NCBI RefSeq assembly: GCF_914484835.1
Contig: NZ_CAJZAR010000054.1
Location: 62,001-126,000, forward strand
DNA length: 64,000 bases
Source of the DNA: Paraburkholderia tropica
GTDB lineage: Bacteria; Pseudomonadota; Gammaproteobacteria; Burkholderiales; Burkholderiaceae
Direction of reading: 5' to 3'
In this document: one piece after another, positions 25,878 through 34,968 of the stretch
Position numbering within the stretch: position 1 is the stretch's first letter
Layout of the letters: each line of letters opens with the position of its first letter
Notes under the pieces: model-generated
Told to the model about the DNA's origin: nothing
The model's database searches: none
The model's input: the letters and a program-made list of their open reading frames with translations, nothing else
Program-made: the position numbers and the translations under genes

Positions 25878-25987
25878 TGTCACGCGGCCTTGAACGGCGC
25901 ACTATTTTGACTTCCCTACTCTGCGATCGGCTGACCTCGCCCATGGCGTCGCCGGCGTCCTTCCACTTCAATCGCAGAGACCAACAC

Positions 25988-27142
25988 ATGCAAAGAACCC
26001 TATTTGCAGCGGCTATTTCGCTCGCCTTCGCGACGGCCGCACACGCCCAAAGCTCCGTCACGCTGTACGGCCTGATCGACGTCGGTATCGCCTATACCAA
26101 CAATGCGGGCGGACACAGCCAGTATCAGATGAGCAGCGGCAATATCCAGGGCAGCCGCTGGGGCCTGCGCGGCAGCGAAGATCTCGGCGGTGGACTCAAG
26201 GCGCTGTTCGTGCTCGAAAACGGCTTCAGCATCACCACGGGCAAACTGGGTCAAGGCGGCGATGAATTCGGACGCCAGGCGTACGTGGGCCTGTCTTCCT
26301 CGAAACTCGGCACGCTCACGTTCGGCCGCCAGTACGATTCCGTCACGGACTTCACGTACATGTTCGAAGCCGCCAACGTCTGGTCGCCCTATTTCGGCGC
26401 CCACCCCGGCGATCTCGACAACCTCAACGGCACCAACCGCGTCAACAATGCGATCAAGTACAAGAGCCTCTCGTATGGCGGCCTGACGTTCGGCGGCCTC
26501 TATAGCCTCGGCGGCGTGGCGGGCCAGTTCAACCGCAACCAGATCTGGTCGCTCGGCGCGAACTATGCGCACGGGCCGCTCGTGCTCGGCGTCTCCTACC
26601 TCAACGTGCAGGACCCGAACTATTCGTACTTCGGCAACAACTCGACGTCGAGCACCACCGGCTCGAACATGACCGCCAGCCGCGTGTATTCCGGCTACGC
26701 TTCGGCGAAGTCGCAACAGGTCATCGTCGCCGGCGCGCAGTACACGTATCAGTCGGCGACCTTCGGCGTCGTGTACAGCAACACGCAGTTCAAGGACATC
26801 GGCACGCTGGCCGGCCTGCCCGCCACGGGCGCAGGCGGCACGGCGAAGTTCCACAACGTCGAAGCGAACTTCCGCTATCAACTCACGCCGACGCTGCTGC
26901 TCGGCGCCGCCTACGACTACACCAAGGGCTATGGCGTGAACGACGCGCAATATCAGCAAGGCGTGATCGGCGCGGATTACTTCCTGTCGAAGCGCACCGA
27001 CGTCTACGCGGATGCCGTCTACCAGCACGCATCCGGCACCGATTCCACGGGCGGGAAAGCCGTGGCGAACATCAACTTCCTCACGGCCTCGACGACGCAA
27101 AACCAGGTCATGGCGATCGTCGGCATGCGTCACCGTTTCTAG
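25988..27142 (+). CDS. Trimeric general porin
   Basis: A 384-residue porin. The start at 25988 gives a clean signal peptide (MQRTLFAAAISLAFATAAHAQ) followed by SSVTLYGLIDVGIAYTNNAG, GSRWGLRGSEDLGGGLKALFVLENGF, and the terminal GMRHRF. The frame stays open upstream but adds only a polar, signal-less extension. It probably forms a 16-strand trimeric channel. It lies ahead of the deformylase, LysR and P5C dehydrogenase genes on the same strand and could belong to the same nutritional response, though 177 bases separate it from the next gene. Confidence 0.93.
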   Translation: MQRTLFAAAISLAFATAAHAQSSVTLYGLIDVGIAYTNNAGGHSQYQMSSGNIQGSRWGLRGSEDLGGGLKALFVLENGFSITTGKLGQGGDEFGRQAYVGLSSSKLGTLTFGRQYDSVTDFTYMFEAANVWSPYFGAHPGDLDNLNGTNRVNNAIKYKSLSYGGLTFGGLYSLGGVAGQFNRNQIWSLGANYAHGPLVLGVSYLNVQDPNYSYFGNNSTSSTTGSNMTASRVYSGYASAKSQQVIVAGAQYTYQSATFGVVYSNTQFKDIGTLAGLPATGAGGTAKFHNVEANFRYQLTPTLLLGAAYDYTKGYGVNDAQYQQGVIGADYFLSKRTDVYADAVYQHASGTDSTGGKAVANINFLTASTTQNQVMAIVGMRHRF

Positions 27143-27170
27143 TCGCGGCGCGAACGTCGGCGCATTTGCG

Positions 27171-27183
27171 TAAGCAACGCTTA
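27171..27183. promoter_or_regulatory. TAAGC-AAC-GCTTA dyad (LysR-type site candidate)
   Basis: A perfect 5-base inverted repeat with T-N11-A spacing, between the porin and the amidohydrolase gene. AGCAACGC recurs at 29333-29340, ahead of the P5C dehydrogenase gene, next to an ATAAG at 29319-29323. These could be sites of the LysR protein encoded at 28252. Confidence 0.35.
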
Positions 27184-27319
27184 TGGATAGGAACAGGCGC
27201 GCTTAGGCACCGGCGTTTTGCATCGGGTTGAGCTACCGTGGGCTAACGCGCGCCGCGCCCACGGCTGGCGCGCGCCGCGAGGCGAATCAATCGCACAAGC
27301 GAACCCGAGGGTATTGAAC

Positions 27320-28177
27320 ATGCAGAGCCAGGCTTTCGGGCACGTTTTTCGTGCCGATTCTCCCGTTGTTCTCGTCACGCCGCATAGCGGCACGCGCATT
27401 CCCGCCGACCTGCTGTCCCACGCGGCATGGGCGGCCGTCGAGGGACGCAGGGCCGATCCGGCCGGGCTCGCGCTCGAAGCCCTGGCCGCGAAGCGCGGCA
27501 TCACGACGATCGGCGCGCGTTATCACCCTTGCGTCATCGACTTCAACGTGGCGACGGAAAACCGGCCGCTCTCGCTGCGACTGAGCCGCAGCGGGCTGTG
27601 CCGCACGCATACGTCGCGCGGCGAGCCGCTGTACGACGGCGCGCATCCGCCGTCCGAGCGTGAAGTGGAAGCCCGCGTCGACCAATACTGGCAGCCCTTT
27701 CATGCGGCCGTCGCCGAGGAAGTCGCGCGCCTGCGCGGCTTGCACGCGAACGTGCTGCTGCTCGTCTCGCATGCGAGCTACTGGCTCTCGCCGTACCGCA
27801 ACCAGAGTGGCGCGCTCGACTGCAACATCGGCAGCCATCGCGGCCATTCGTGCGACCGGCAGCTCGTTTCCGCGCTCACCGATACCGTCGGCGAGCACGG
27901 GCGCTCGTGGGTCGTCAACGGCAAGGTCGCGGACGTGTTCGCCGCGCAGCACTACGGCGCGCCCGGCGACGGCATCCACGCCATCGAAATGGAGATCGCG
28001 GGCCGCTGGCGCACCGCGCTCGAATACGAGAGCGAGCAACCGGAGACCGCCGAGGCCACGGCCACGCTCGACGCCTTGCTCGACGCGCTGGAGCGCGCCG
28101 TCGCGCGCTTGCCGGCCACGCGTTCCGCCCCGTCTGCGCGGCTGGATCCGGTGCAGGCCGACCGCTTTTCGAGGTGA
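27320..28177 (+). CDS. N-formylglutamate amidohydrolase family protein
   Basis: A 285-residue metal-dependent hydrolase. The start at 27320 (MQSQAFGHVFRADSPVVLVTPHSGTRIP) places the PHSG strand of the family close to the N-terminus. Further blocks are VIDFNVATENRPLS, SHASYW (metal/catalytic His), CDRQLVS, VNGKVADVFAAQHYG and GIHAIEMEIAGRW. It is a distant paralogue of HutG at 36840. Family members release glutamate from N-formylglutamate, but several act on other acyl-amino acids, so the substrate is open. The LysR gene follows 74 bases downstream on the same strand. Confidence 0.86.
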   Translation: MQSQAFGHVFRADSPVVLVTPHSGTRIPADLLSHAAWAAVEGRRADPAGLALEALAAKRGITTIGARYHPCVIDFNVATENRPLSLRLSRSGLCRTHTSRGEPLYDGAHPPSEREVEARVDQYWQPFHAAVAEEVARLRGLHANVLLLVSHASYWLSPYRNQSGALDCNIGSHRGHSCDRQLVSALTDTVGEHGRSWVVNGKVADVFAAQHYGAPGDGIHAIEMEIAGRWRTALEYESEQPETAEATATLDALLDALERAVARLPATRSAPSARLDPVQADRFSR

Positions 28178-28251
28178 CGCACGCGTACCATTCCTAATAG
28201 GGACGCCCGAGCGCCCGTGTTAACATTTTGGCTGTCACGTCGCAGGCGACC

Positions 28252-29253
28252 ATGAAAGAAAGCGCACCTGAACACTACCCTGACTGGGACCTGCTCGCGA
28301 GCTGGGTTGCCGTCGTCGAATCGGGTTCCATCTCGGACGCGGCCAGCCGCCTCGCCATCTCGCAAGCCGGCGTTTCGCAGCGGATCAAGGCGCTCGAAAA
28401 CATTCTCGACACGACGCTGCTCGATCGCGCCACGCGCCCCGCGCGCCCCACCGCCGCCGGTCAGCGTCTGTTCGAACACGCAACGGTGCTGCTGCAAGGC
28501 GCCGACCAGATGGTCGAGGCCGTGCGCAACGTCACGCGCGCGAAGCGCGTCGTCGTGCGCCTCGGCTGCGTTGATTCGTTCGCGGCCACCATCGGTCCGA
28601 TCATCATCAAGGCGCTTGCAGGCACCTCGCATCAAATCCGTTTGTGGTCGGGCATCACGCCCACGCTCGACGCGCAGCTCGAAGCGCGCCAGCTCGACAT
28701 GGCGGTGACGACCACCGAGCTTTCGCAGGCGCCGGGTATCCGCCGCCAGAAGCTGTTTTCGGAGCCGTATGTGGTCGTGCTGCCGCGCAGCTTCGAAGTG
28801 GACCGCTTCACGACGCTCACGGAACTGAGCCGCCAGCTCCCGCTGATCCGCTATAGCGCGCGTTCGGTCATTGGCCAGCACGTCGACGCCTATCTCGCGG
28901 GCAATGCCGAAAACATCGAGCGCACCTGCGAATTCGACGCCACCGATCCGATGCTGAGTCTCGTCGCGGCCGGGCTCGGCTTCGCGGTGACCACACCGCT
29001 CTGCCTGTGGCAGTCGCGCCATTACGTGCCCGATCTGCGCGTGGTCGCGCTCTCGTCGTTCTCGCGGCACGGACGGCCGTATCAGGGCTTGAGCCGCTCG
29101 TTCTTTCTCGCCTCGCGCGAGAATGAACTCGGGCATCTGCCCGCCGATCTCTACGATCTGCTCAAGCGCGCCTTCGAGCGCCAGGTCTCGCGCGACATCG
29201 CCAAGGCGCTCGCGCTCACCCCCGAAGAAGTCTGTATCGCCGACGACGAGTGA
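28252..29253 (+). CDS. LysR-family transcriptional regulator
   Basis: A 333-residue regulator. The ATG at 28252 is preferred over an upstream TTG at 28228. The N-terminal winged helix (WDLLASWVAVVESGSISDAASRLAISQAGVSQRIKALENILDTTLLDR, residues about 13-60) and the periplasmic-binding-protein-like effector domain are complete. It sits between an N-formylglutamate amidohydrolase-type gene and 1-pyrroline-5-carboxylate dehydrogenase, so it may control one or both. LysR proteins usually activate with a small-molecule co-inducer, here perhaps glutamate, proline or an acyl-glutamate; that is inference. Confidence 0.92.
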   Translation: MKESAPEHYPDWDLLASWVAVVESGSISDAASRLAISQAGVSQRIKALENILDTTLLDRATRPARPTAAGQRLFEHATVLLQGADQMVEAVRNVTRAKRVVVRLGCVDSFAATIGPIIIKALAGTSHQIRLWSGITPTLDAQLEARQLDMAVTTTELSQAPGIRRQKLFSEPYVVVLPRSFEVDRFTTLTELSRQLPLIRYSARSVIGQHVDAYLAGNAENIERTCEFDATDPMLSLVAAGLGFAVTTPLCLWQSRHYVPDLRVVALSSFSRHGRPYQGLSRSFFLASRENELGHLPADLYDLLKRAFERQVSRDIAKALALTPEEVCIADDE

Positions 29254-29470
29254 GACGCGCCGCGCGCCGCGCAGTCGCCCGGCGCATGGCCGTTCCATAA
29301 CACGCGCCGATCCAAAGCATAAGTCGCGGTTTAGCAACGCCCGGTTTGCCGCCTGGCCACTAGTCTGGACACTGAGCCTCGCCTTCGGCGGAAACCGGCG
29401 CCCAGCGTGGCACCGGTCGAGCAACCCAGCGCCGGCGGTGTTTTCGAATCCCCTTCCTTAAGGAGCCAGT

Positions 29471-31081
29471 GTGATTTCAGGTCCTCAATTCCCGCTGCCC
29501 GCGAACGAAGCCGAAGTGCATTTCGGCACGGGCACGCAGGCACAAGCGGAACTGCGCAAGGCGCTCGAACAGCGCGACGTCGTCGAGATTCCGACCGTGA
29601 TCGACGGCAAGCGCTATTACTCGAACGATGTCGTCGAAGTGCGCGCGCCGCACGACACGCAACGCCTGCTCGCCCGTATCCACCGCCCGACCGAATCGCA
29701 GATTCAGGAAGCGATCGCGAGCGGCAAGCGCGTGGCGAAAGACTGGGCCCGACTCACGCACGCCAGCCGCGCGACCATCCTGCACCGCGCCGCCGATATC
29801 ATCGCGACGCGCTCGCGCATGAAGATCAACGCCGCGACGATGCTCGGCCAGAGCAAGACGGTCGAGGAAGCCGAGCCCGACAGCGCCTGCGAACTGATCG
29901 ACTTCCTGCGCTTCAACGCCTATAACGCCCAGCGCGTGTACGCGGAGCAGCCGATGTCGGTGGCGACCGCCGCGAACCGCGCCGACTGGCGTCCGCTCGA
30001 AGGCTTCGTCTACGCGGTGTCGCCGTTCAACTTCACGGCCATCGGCGGCAATCTGACCACGGCGCCCGCGATCATGGGCAATACCGTGCTGTGGAAGCCC
30101 TCGGAAAAGTCGGCGCTCGCCAACTACATCTTCTTCGAAGCGCTCGAAGAAGCGGGCCTGCCGCCGGGCGTCATCAACTTCGTGCCGGGCGAAGCGGAAC
30201 TCACCACGCGCGTGGCGATGGCCTCGCCGGATCTCGCGGGCATTCACTTCACCGGTTCGTCGGCGGTGTTCCAGTCGCTCTGGAAAGGCGTGGCCTCGAA
30301 GGTCGATTCGTTCCGCACGATTCCGCGTCTCGTCGGCGAAACGGGCGGCAAGGACTTCGTGCTCGCGCACGCCTCTGCGCATCCGTCCGAAGTGGCCATC
30401 GCGCTGATTCGCGGCGCATTCGGCTATCAAGGCCAAAAGTGCAGCGCCGCCTCGCGCGCCTACATTCCGCGCAGCCTCTGGTCCGCGGTGCGCGAGGAAC
30501 TGCGCGCGCGTCTCGCGGAACTGAAAGTCGGCGACGTCGCCGATTTCAGCACGTTCATGGGCGCGGTGATTTCCGAAGCCTCGCACCAGAAGCTGAGCCG
30601 CGTGCTGGCCGCCGCGAAGGACGATACGGGCGTGAGCTTCGTGAGCGGCGGCAAGACCTGGTCGGAGCCGGGCTACTTCGTCGAGCCGACCGTGCTCGAA
30701 GTGAGCGATCCGAAGCACGCGCTGATGACCGAAGAACTGTTCGGGCCGATTCTCTCGGTGTTCGTCTACGAAGACAACGCGTGGAGCGACACGCTCGCGC
30801 TGATCGATTCGACGAGCCCCTACGCGCTCACCGGCTCGATCTTCTGCACCGACCGCTTCGCGCTGCATCAGGCCGAAGACGTGCTGGTCAACGCGGCGGG
30901 CAACCTGTATCTCAACGACAAGCCCACGGGCGCCATGATCGGCCAGCAGCCGTTCGGCGGCGGCCGCGCGAGCGGCACGAACGACAAGGCCGGTTCGTAT
31001 CTGAACCTGCTGCGCTGGGCGTCGCCGCGCGTCGTCAAGGAAACGTATCTGCCCACGCGCGAGTGGCGCTTCGGCGCGTGA
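29471..31081 (+). CDS. pruA: 1-pyrroline-5-carboxylate dehydrogenase
   Basis: A 536-residue enzyme that oxidises P5C/glutamate semialdehyde to glutamate with NAD in the cytoplasm. The start is GTG at 29471, with AAGGAG at 29459-29464 deciding it. Catalytic residues: Glu290 in VGETGGKDF and Cys324 in GYQGQKCSAASRAY. The long N-terminal arm (MISGPQFPLPANE) and the LNLLRWASPRVVKETYLP tail match stand-alone P5CDH, not the PutA fusion. No proline dehydrogenase gene is adjacent, so it may serve arginine, ornithine or hydroxyproline catabolism as well as proline. It ends at a double hairpin. Confidence 0.93.
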   Translation: MISGPQFPLPANEAEVHFGTGTQAQAELRKALEQRDVVEIPTVIDGKRYYSNDVVEVRAPHDTQRLLARIHRPTESQIQEAIASGKRVAKDWARLTHASRATILHRAADIIATRSRMKINAATMLGQSKTVEEAEPDSACELIDFLRFNAYNAQRVYAEQPMSVATAANRADWRPLEGFVYAVSPFNFTAIGGNLTTAPAIMGNTVLWKPSEKSALANYIFFEALEEAGLPPGVINFVPGEAELTTRVAMASPDLAGIHFTGSSAVFQSLWKGVASKVDSFRTIPRLVGETGGKDFVLAHASAHPSEVAIALIRGAFGYQGQKCSAASRAYIPRSLWSAVREELRARLAELKVGDVADFSTFMGAVISEASHQKLSRVLAAAKDDTGVSFVSGGKTWSEPGYFVEPTVLEVSDPKHALMTEELFGPILSVFVYEDNAWSDTLALIDSTSPYALTGSIFCTDRFALHQAEDVLVNAAGNLYLNDKPTGAMIGQQPFGGGRASGTNDKAGSYLNLLRWASPRVVKETYLPTREWRFGA

Positions 31082-31098
31082 TCGTGCGCTAGCCTCGA

Positions 31099-31119
31099 TG
31101 TCCCGGCCTCGCCGGGACA
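31099..31119. terminator. First of two hairpins after pruA
   Basis: TGTCCCGGC (31099-31107) and GCCGGGACA (31111-31119) form a perfect 9-bp stem with a CTC loop. There is no T run, so it probably assists the stronger terminator five bases downstream. Confidence 0.6.
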
Positions 31120-31123
31120 CCTG

Positions 31124-31156
31124 AAAAAAAGGGCTCATCGTGCGATGAGCCCTTTT
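31124..31156. terminator. Bidirectional Rho-independent terminator between pruA and ETF-QO
   Basis: GGGCTCATCG (31131-31140) pairs with CGATGAGCCC (31143-31152) around a TG loop. A7 on the left and T4 on the right make it work on both strands, as expected between convergent genes. Confidence 0.9.
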
Positions 31157-31159
31157 GCA

Positions 31160-32833
31160 TTACATGTTCGGATAGTTGGGACCGCCGCCGCCTTCGGGCG
31201 TGACCCAGACGATATTCTGCGTCGGGTCCTTGATATCGCAGGTCTTGCAGTGAATGCAGTTCTGCGCGTTGATCACGAGCGCGCTCTCGCCGTTTTGCTC
31301 CTGCGTGAACTCATACACGCCCGCCGGGCAAAAGCGCGCTTCCGGCCCGGCATAGCGCGCGAGGTTCACGCTCACGGGAATGGCCGCATTCTTGAGCGTG
31401 AGATGCGCGGGCTGATTCTCTTCGTGATTCGTATTCGAGAGAAACACCGAGGAGAGCCGGTCGAATGTGATCTTGCCGTCGGGCTTCGGATACTCGATCG
31501 GTTTGCATTGCGCTGCGGGAAGCAATGTTTCGTTATCCGAATGACGATGATGAAGCGTCCAGGGCACGCGTCCGCCCAGCAGCTTCTGCTCGACACCGAC
31601 CATCAAGCTGCCGACGTACAGCCCTTTGCTCATCCACTGCTTGAAATTGCGTGCGCGATGCAGTTCTTCCTTGAGCCACGATTGTTCGAAGGCTTGCGGA
31701 TACGCGTCGAGCGTGTCGTGGCTGCGGCCCGCTTGCAGTGCGTCGAACGCGGCTTGCGCGGCCATCTTGCCCGAGGCGATGGCGGCATGACTGCCCTTGA
31801 TGCGCGAGGCGTTGAGCATGCCCGCCTCGCAGCCGATCAGCGCGCCGCCCGCGAACGCGAGCTTCGGCATCGACATGATCCCGCCCGCCGCAATCGCGCG
31901 CGCACCATACGATAGACGCCGCCCGCCTTCGAGAAAACGCCGGATCGCGGGATGCGTCTTGTAGCGCTGAAATTCCTCGAACGGCGACAGATACGGATTC
32001 GTATACCCAAGCCCGACGACGAAGCCCACCACGACCTGATTGTCGTTCAGGTGGTAGAGAAACGAGCCGCCATAGGTATCGCTTTCGAGCGGCCAGCCCG
32101 CCGTGTGAATCACGAGTCCCGGCTTGTGCAAAGCCGGATCGATCTCCCAGAGTTCCTTGATGCCGAGTCCATAGACCTGCGGATCGGCATCTTCGTCGAG
32201 CTTGAAACGCGCGATGAGTTCGCGCCCGAGATGGCCGCGCGCGCCTTCCGCGAACAGCGTGTAGCGCGCATGCAGTTCCATGCCGAGCTGGAAATTGCCG
32301 GTCGGCTCGCCGTCCTTGCCCACGCCCATGTTGCCCGTGGCCACGCCGCGCACTGCGCCGTTTTCGCCGTACAGCACTTCCGCCGCCGCGAAGCCCGCGA
32401 AGATTTCCACGCCCAGCGCTTCGGCCTGCTCCGCGAGCCAGCGCGTGACATTGCCGAGGCTCACGACATAATTGCCGTGATTCTTGAAGTTGTCGGGCAG
32501 CAGCCAGTTGGGCACCGGCTTCGCGCCGCCTTCGGAGAGAAAGAGAAAGCGGTCTTCGGTCACGGGCACGTCGAGCGGCGCGCCGCGTTCCTTCCAGTCG
32601 GGAATCAGTTCGTCGAGCGCGCGCGGGTCCATGACCGCGCCCGAGAGCGTATGCGCGCCGATGGCCGAGCCCTTTTCGAGCACGCACACGCTCACTTCGG
32701 CGTTGCGTTCCTGCGCCATCTGCTTGAGACGAATGGCGGCGGACAAACCGGCCGGCCCTCCACCGACGATGACGACGTCGTACTCCATCGATTCGCGCGG
32801 GCCAAACTGCGCTGCGAAGTTATTCGTGTTCAT
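31160..32833 (-). CDS. Electron transfer flavoprotein-ubiquinone oxidoreductase (ETF-QO)
   Basis: A 557-residue membrane-associated flavo-iron-sulphur enzyme that passes electrons from reduced ETF to ubiquinone. The start at 32833 gives MNTNNFAAQFGPRESMEYDVVIVGGGPAGLSAA, the usual N-terminus; the ribosome-binding site is weak. The FAD GGGPAG motif, the central GGIMSMPKLAFAGGALIGCEAG block and the C-terminal 4Fe-4S ligands (RFCPAGVYEF plus NCIHCKTCDIKDP) are intact. It is divergent from the DAO-type dehydrogenase/HutD/EtfBA genes, placing the whole ETF chain in one locus. Confidence 0.95.
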   Translation of the reverse strand: MNTNNFAAQFGPRESMEYDVVIVGGGPAGLSAAIRLKQMAQERNAEVSVCVLEKGSAIGAHTLSGAVMDPRALDELIPDWKERGAPLDVPVTEDRFLFLSEGGAKPVPNWLLPDNFKNHGNYVVSLGNVTRWLAEQAEALGVEIFAGFAAAEVLYGENGAVRGVATGNMGVGKDGEPTGNFQLGMELHARYTLFAEGARGHLGRELIARFKLDEDADPQVYGLGIKELWEIDPALHKPGLVIHTAGWPLESDTYGGSFLYHLNDNQVVVGFVVGLGYTNPYLSPFEEFQRYKTHPAIRRFLEGGRRLSYGARAIAAGGIMSMPKLAFAGGALIGCEAGMLNASRIKGSHAAIASGKMAAQAAFDALQAGRSHDTLDAYPQAFEQSWLKEELHRARNFKQWMSKGLYVGSLMVGVEQKLLGGRVPWTLHHRHSDNETLLPAAQCKPIEYPKPDGKITFDRLSSVFLSNTNHEENQPAHLTLKNAAIPVSVNLARYAGPEARFCPAGVYEFTQEQNGESALVINAQNCIHCKTCDIKDPTQNIVWVTPEGGGGPNYPNM

Positions 32834-33090
32834 TTCGACCGATATGTGACTGTGCGGGACAGCCGCGACACGCGCATCGACACGCGCGCCGCGGCCTTGT
32901 GGATGTCCCGGCACGCGCCGCGCGAAACGGCACGGCCGGACTGCAATCCATCGTACGTCGCCGGGTGCCGGATGCGCGCGGCATCACCATCGCTTATGCA
33001 GCAATCAAGCTGACGTTAGTCTCGCGACCACGGAAACGGCCCGCAACGCCCGAAAAACGCCCCTTTCTCCCCGCCAGCTCGACGCCCACT

Positions 33091-33118
33091 TTTACTAATC
33101 ATCGATCCTGCTTATATT
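33091..33118 (+). promoter_or_regulatory. Candidate promoter of the DAO-hutD-etfBA operon
   Basis: TTTACT (33091-33096) and TATATT (33113-33118) are separated by 16 bases, giving a start near 33125 and a leader of about 60 bases. The rest of the 352-base divergent region (32834-33185) shows no gene and no clear dyad. Confidence 0.4.
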
Positions 33119-33185
33119 CCCGGCCCGCGGTTTATGGCGCTCCACACTTCGCCCATACGCTTTTGTCAGAAAAGGACAGGAAACC

Positions 33186-34373
33186 GTGGACAAATATGAT
33201 GTGGTCGTGATCGGCGCTGGCGTGATCGGCAGCTCCGTTGCATTTCAACTCGCGAAGCTCGGCGCGAAAAACGTGCTCGTGCTCGATCGCGGCACGATCG
33301 GGGCGGGAACGACGTCGCAGTCGTCCGGCATCCTGCGCACCCATTACTCCGTCAAGGAGAACGTGGAACTCGCGCTCAAGAGCTGGGACGTCTTCAACAA
33401 CTTCTCCGCCTATCTCGGCGACGAGGAAGCGTCCTGCGGACTCGTCAAGTGCGGCTACATGATCGTGGCGAGCGAGGGCGACAAGCTGGAGCCGCTGCGC
33501 GCGTCGCTCGACCAGCAAAAGGCCCAGGGCGTGCCGCTCGAACTGCTCGATGCGAAGGCCGCGCACGAGCTGCTGCCGATCGCCCGTTTCGACGACGCGG
33601 CGCTGATCGGCTACGAGCCCGAAGCCGGTTTCGCCGATGCCTACCTCGTCGCCACCAGCTTCGCGCGCGCCGCGCGGCGCGGCGGCGTGACCATTCGCGA
33701 AAACGTCAGCGTCAACAAGATCCTGTTCGAAGGCAATCGCGTGGTCGGCGTGTCGACGAGCGCGGGCGACTTCGCGGCAGGCACCGTCATCAGCACGCAG
33801 AACATCTGGACGCCGGAACTCGCAGGCTGGACCGGCCGCGACCTGCCGGTGATGCCCGAGCGCCATGCCGTGCTCGCGCTCGAATGCGACGCGGCGAAGT
33901 ACACGTTCTCGATGCCCGTCTTCAAGGATCTGGCCTCGCCCGGCATGCTCTATTACCGCAGCTACGGCGGCAGCCAGATGCTGGTGAGCGAAGGCATCGT
34001 CGGCGAAAAGCTCGGCGCCGCCGAAACCGAACAAGGCGACATTCCGATGGACTACGTCGTCGAAGTCGGCGCTCAGGTGGCCGAGCGCTTTCCCGCCTAC
34101 GAGACGGCGGGCATCGCCTCGTCGTGGACCGGCGTCTACGACGTCACGCCCGACTGGAATCCCGTGCTCGGCCGCCTGCCCGGCATCGAGGGCCTCGTGG
34201 TCGGCTATGGCTTCTCGGGCCACGGCTTCAAGCTTTCGCCGACGGTGGGCCGCGTGCTCGCCCAGGAAGCGCTCGGCCTGCCCACCGACGTCTCGCTCGC
34301 TCCGTATTCGATCGAGCGCTTCGCGACCGGCGCGCTGCTCACGGGCAAGTACGGCCTCGGCGCCGTCTCGTAA
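33186..34373 (+). CDS. FAD-dependent oxidoreductase of the DAO (sarcosine/glycine oxidase-like) family
   Basis: A 395-residue flavoprotein starting with GTG at 33186. The FAD Rossmann motif is at residues 10-15 (VVIGAGVIGSS), followed by GTIGAGTTSQSSGILRTHY, which resembles amine-oxidising DAO enzymes such as sarcosine oxidase beta and dimethylglycine dehydrogenase, and a C-terminal VVGYGFSGHGFKLSPTVG block. Adjacent genes encode HutD, EtfB and EtfA, so it is more likely a dehydrogenase that donates electrons to ETF than an oxygen-using oxidase. A secondary or tertiary amine or a D-amino acid is the likely substrate class; the exact one is unknown. Confidence 0.88.
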   Translation: MDKYDVVVIGAGVIGSSVAFQLAKLGAKNVLVLDRGTIGAGTTSQSSGILRTHYSVKENVELALKSWDVFNNFSAYLGDEEASCGLVKCGYMIVASEGDKLEPLRASLDQQKAQGVPLELLDAKAAHELLPIARFDDAALIGYEPEAGFADAYLVATSFARAARRGGVTIRENVSVNKILFEGNRVVGVSTSAGDFAAGTVISTQNIWTPELAGWTGRDLPVMPERHAVLALECDAAKYTFSMPVFKDLASPGMLYYRSYGGSQMLVSEGIVGEKLGAAETEQGDIPMDYVVEVGAQVAERFPAYETAGIASSWTGVYDVTPDWNPVLGRLPGIEGLVVGYGFSGHGFKLSPTVGRVLAQEALGLPTDVSLAPYSIERFATGALLTGKYGLGAVS

Positions 34374-34383
34374 GGACGCGGCG

Positions 34384-34935
34384 ATGACCCAGCCCGCAGT
34401 GCGCGCGCTCGCGGCGCTTCCGCTGGAAGCGTGGCGCAACGGCCGCGGCAAGACCCGCACGCTCGCCGCGCGCGCGGGCGCGTGGCGCGTGAGCCTCGCC
34501 GACGTCGAACACGACGGCCCCTATTCGCGCTTCGCGGGCATGACGCGCCTGTCGCTCGTGCTGAGCGGCGCGGGCGTCGTGCTGCGCGAAGGCGCGCTCG
34601 AAGTCTCGCTCGCGCCGAACGAGGCGGTGGCCTACACGGGCGATGCGGAGTGGCACGCGCGTCTCGTCGGCGGCGCGGTCAGCGTGCTGAACGTGATGAG
34701 CGCGACCGGACGTTACGCCGTCGCCGCGCGGCTGCTCGACGGCCCCGCGCGCGTGCCTGCCGGCCTCACCGCACTCGTGATCGCGCTCGACGGCGCATGC
34801 CGTTGCGGCGCGAGCGGGCAGCTTCGGCCCGGCGATTTCGCCACGTTCACCGAACTCGCCACTGCGCTCAACATCGTCCCCGATACGCCGCAGGCCCGCG
34901 TCGTTCTCGTGACGCTCGCGCCCACGCATGAATGA
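34384..34935 (+). CDS. hutD: HutD-family protein
   Basis: A 183-residue cupin-like HutD protein. The start at 34384 (MTQPAVRALAALPLEAWRNGRGKTRTLA) is 11 bases after the oxidoreductase stop, with AAGGA upstream. The WRNGRGKTRTL opening, FSRFAGMTRLSLVLSG-like core (here YSRFAGMTRLSLVLSGAG), and late VIALDGACRCG/GDFATF strands are typical. HutD normally sits in histidine-utilisation operons, where it is thought to bind formiminoglutamate or related ligands and modulate the pathway; it has no established catalytic role. No histidase, urocanase or imidazolonepropionase gene is present here, so its ligand in this setting is open. Confidence 0.88.
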   Translation: MTQPAVRALAALPLEAWRNGRGKTRTLAARAGAWRVSLADVEHDGPYSRFAGMTRLSLVLSGAGVVLREGALEVSLAPNEAVAYTGDAEWHARLVGGAVSVLNVMSATGRYAVAARLLDGPARVPAGLTALVIALDGACRCGASGQLRPGDFATFTELATALNIVPDTPQARVVLVTLAPTHE

Positions 34936-34968
34936 ACGAATGCATTTGAGTTTTCCGAGGAAACAAGC

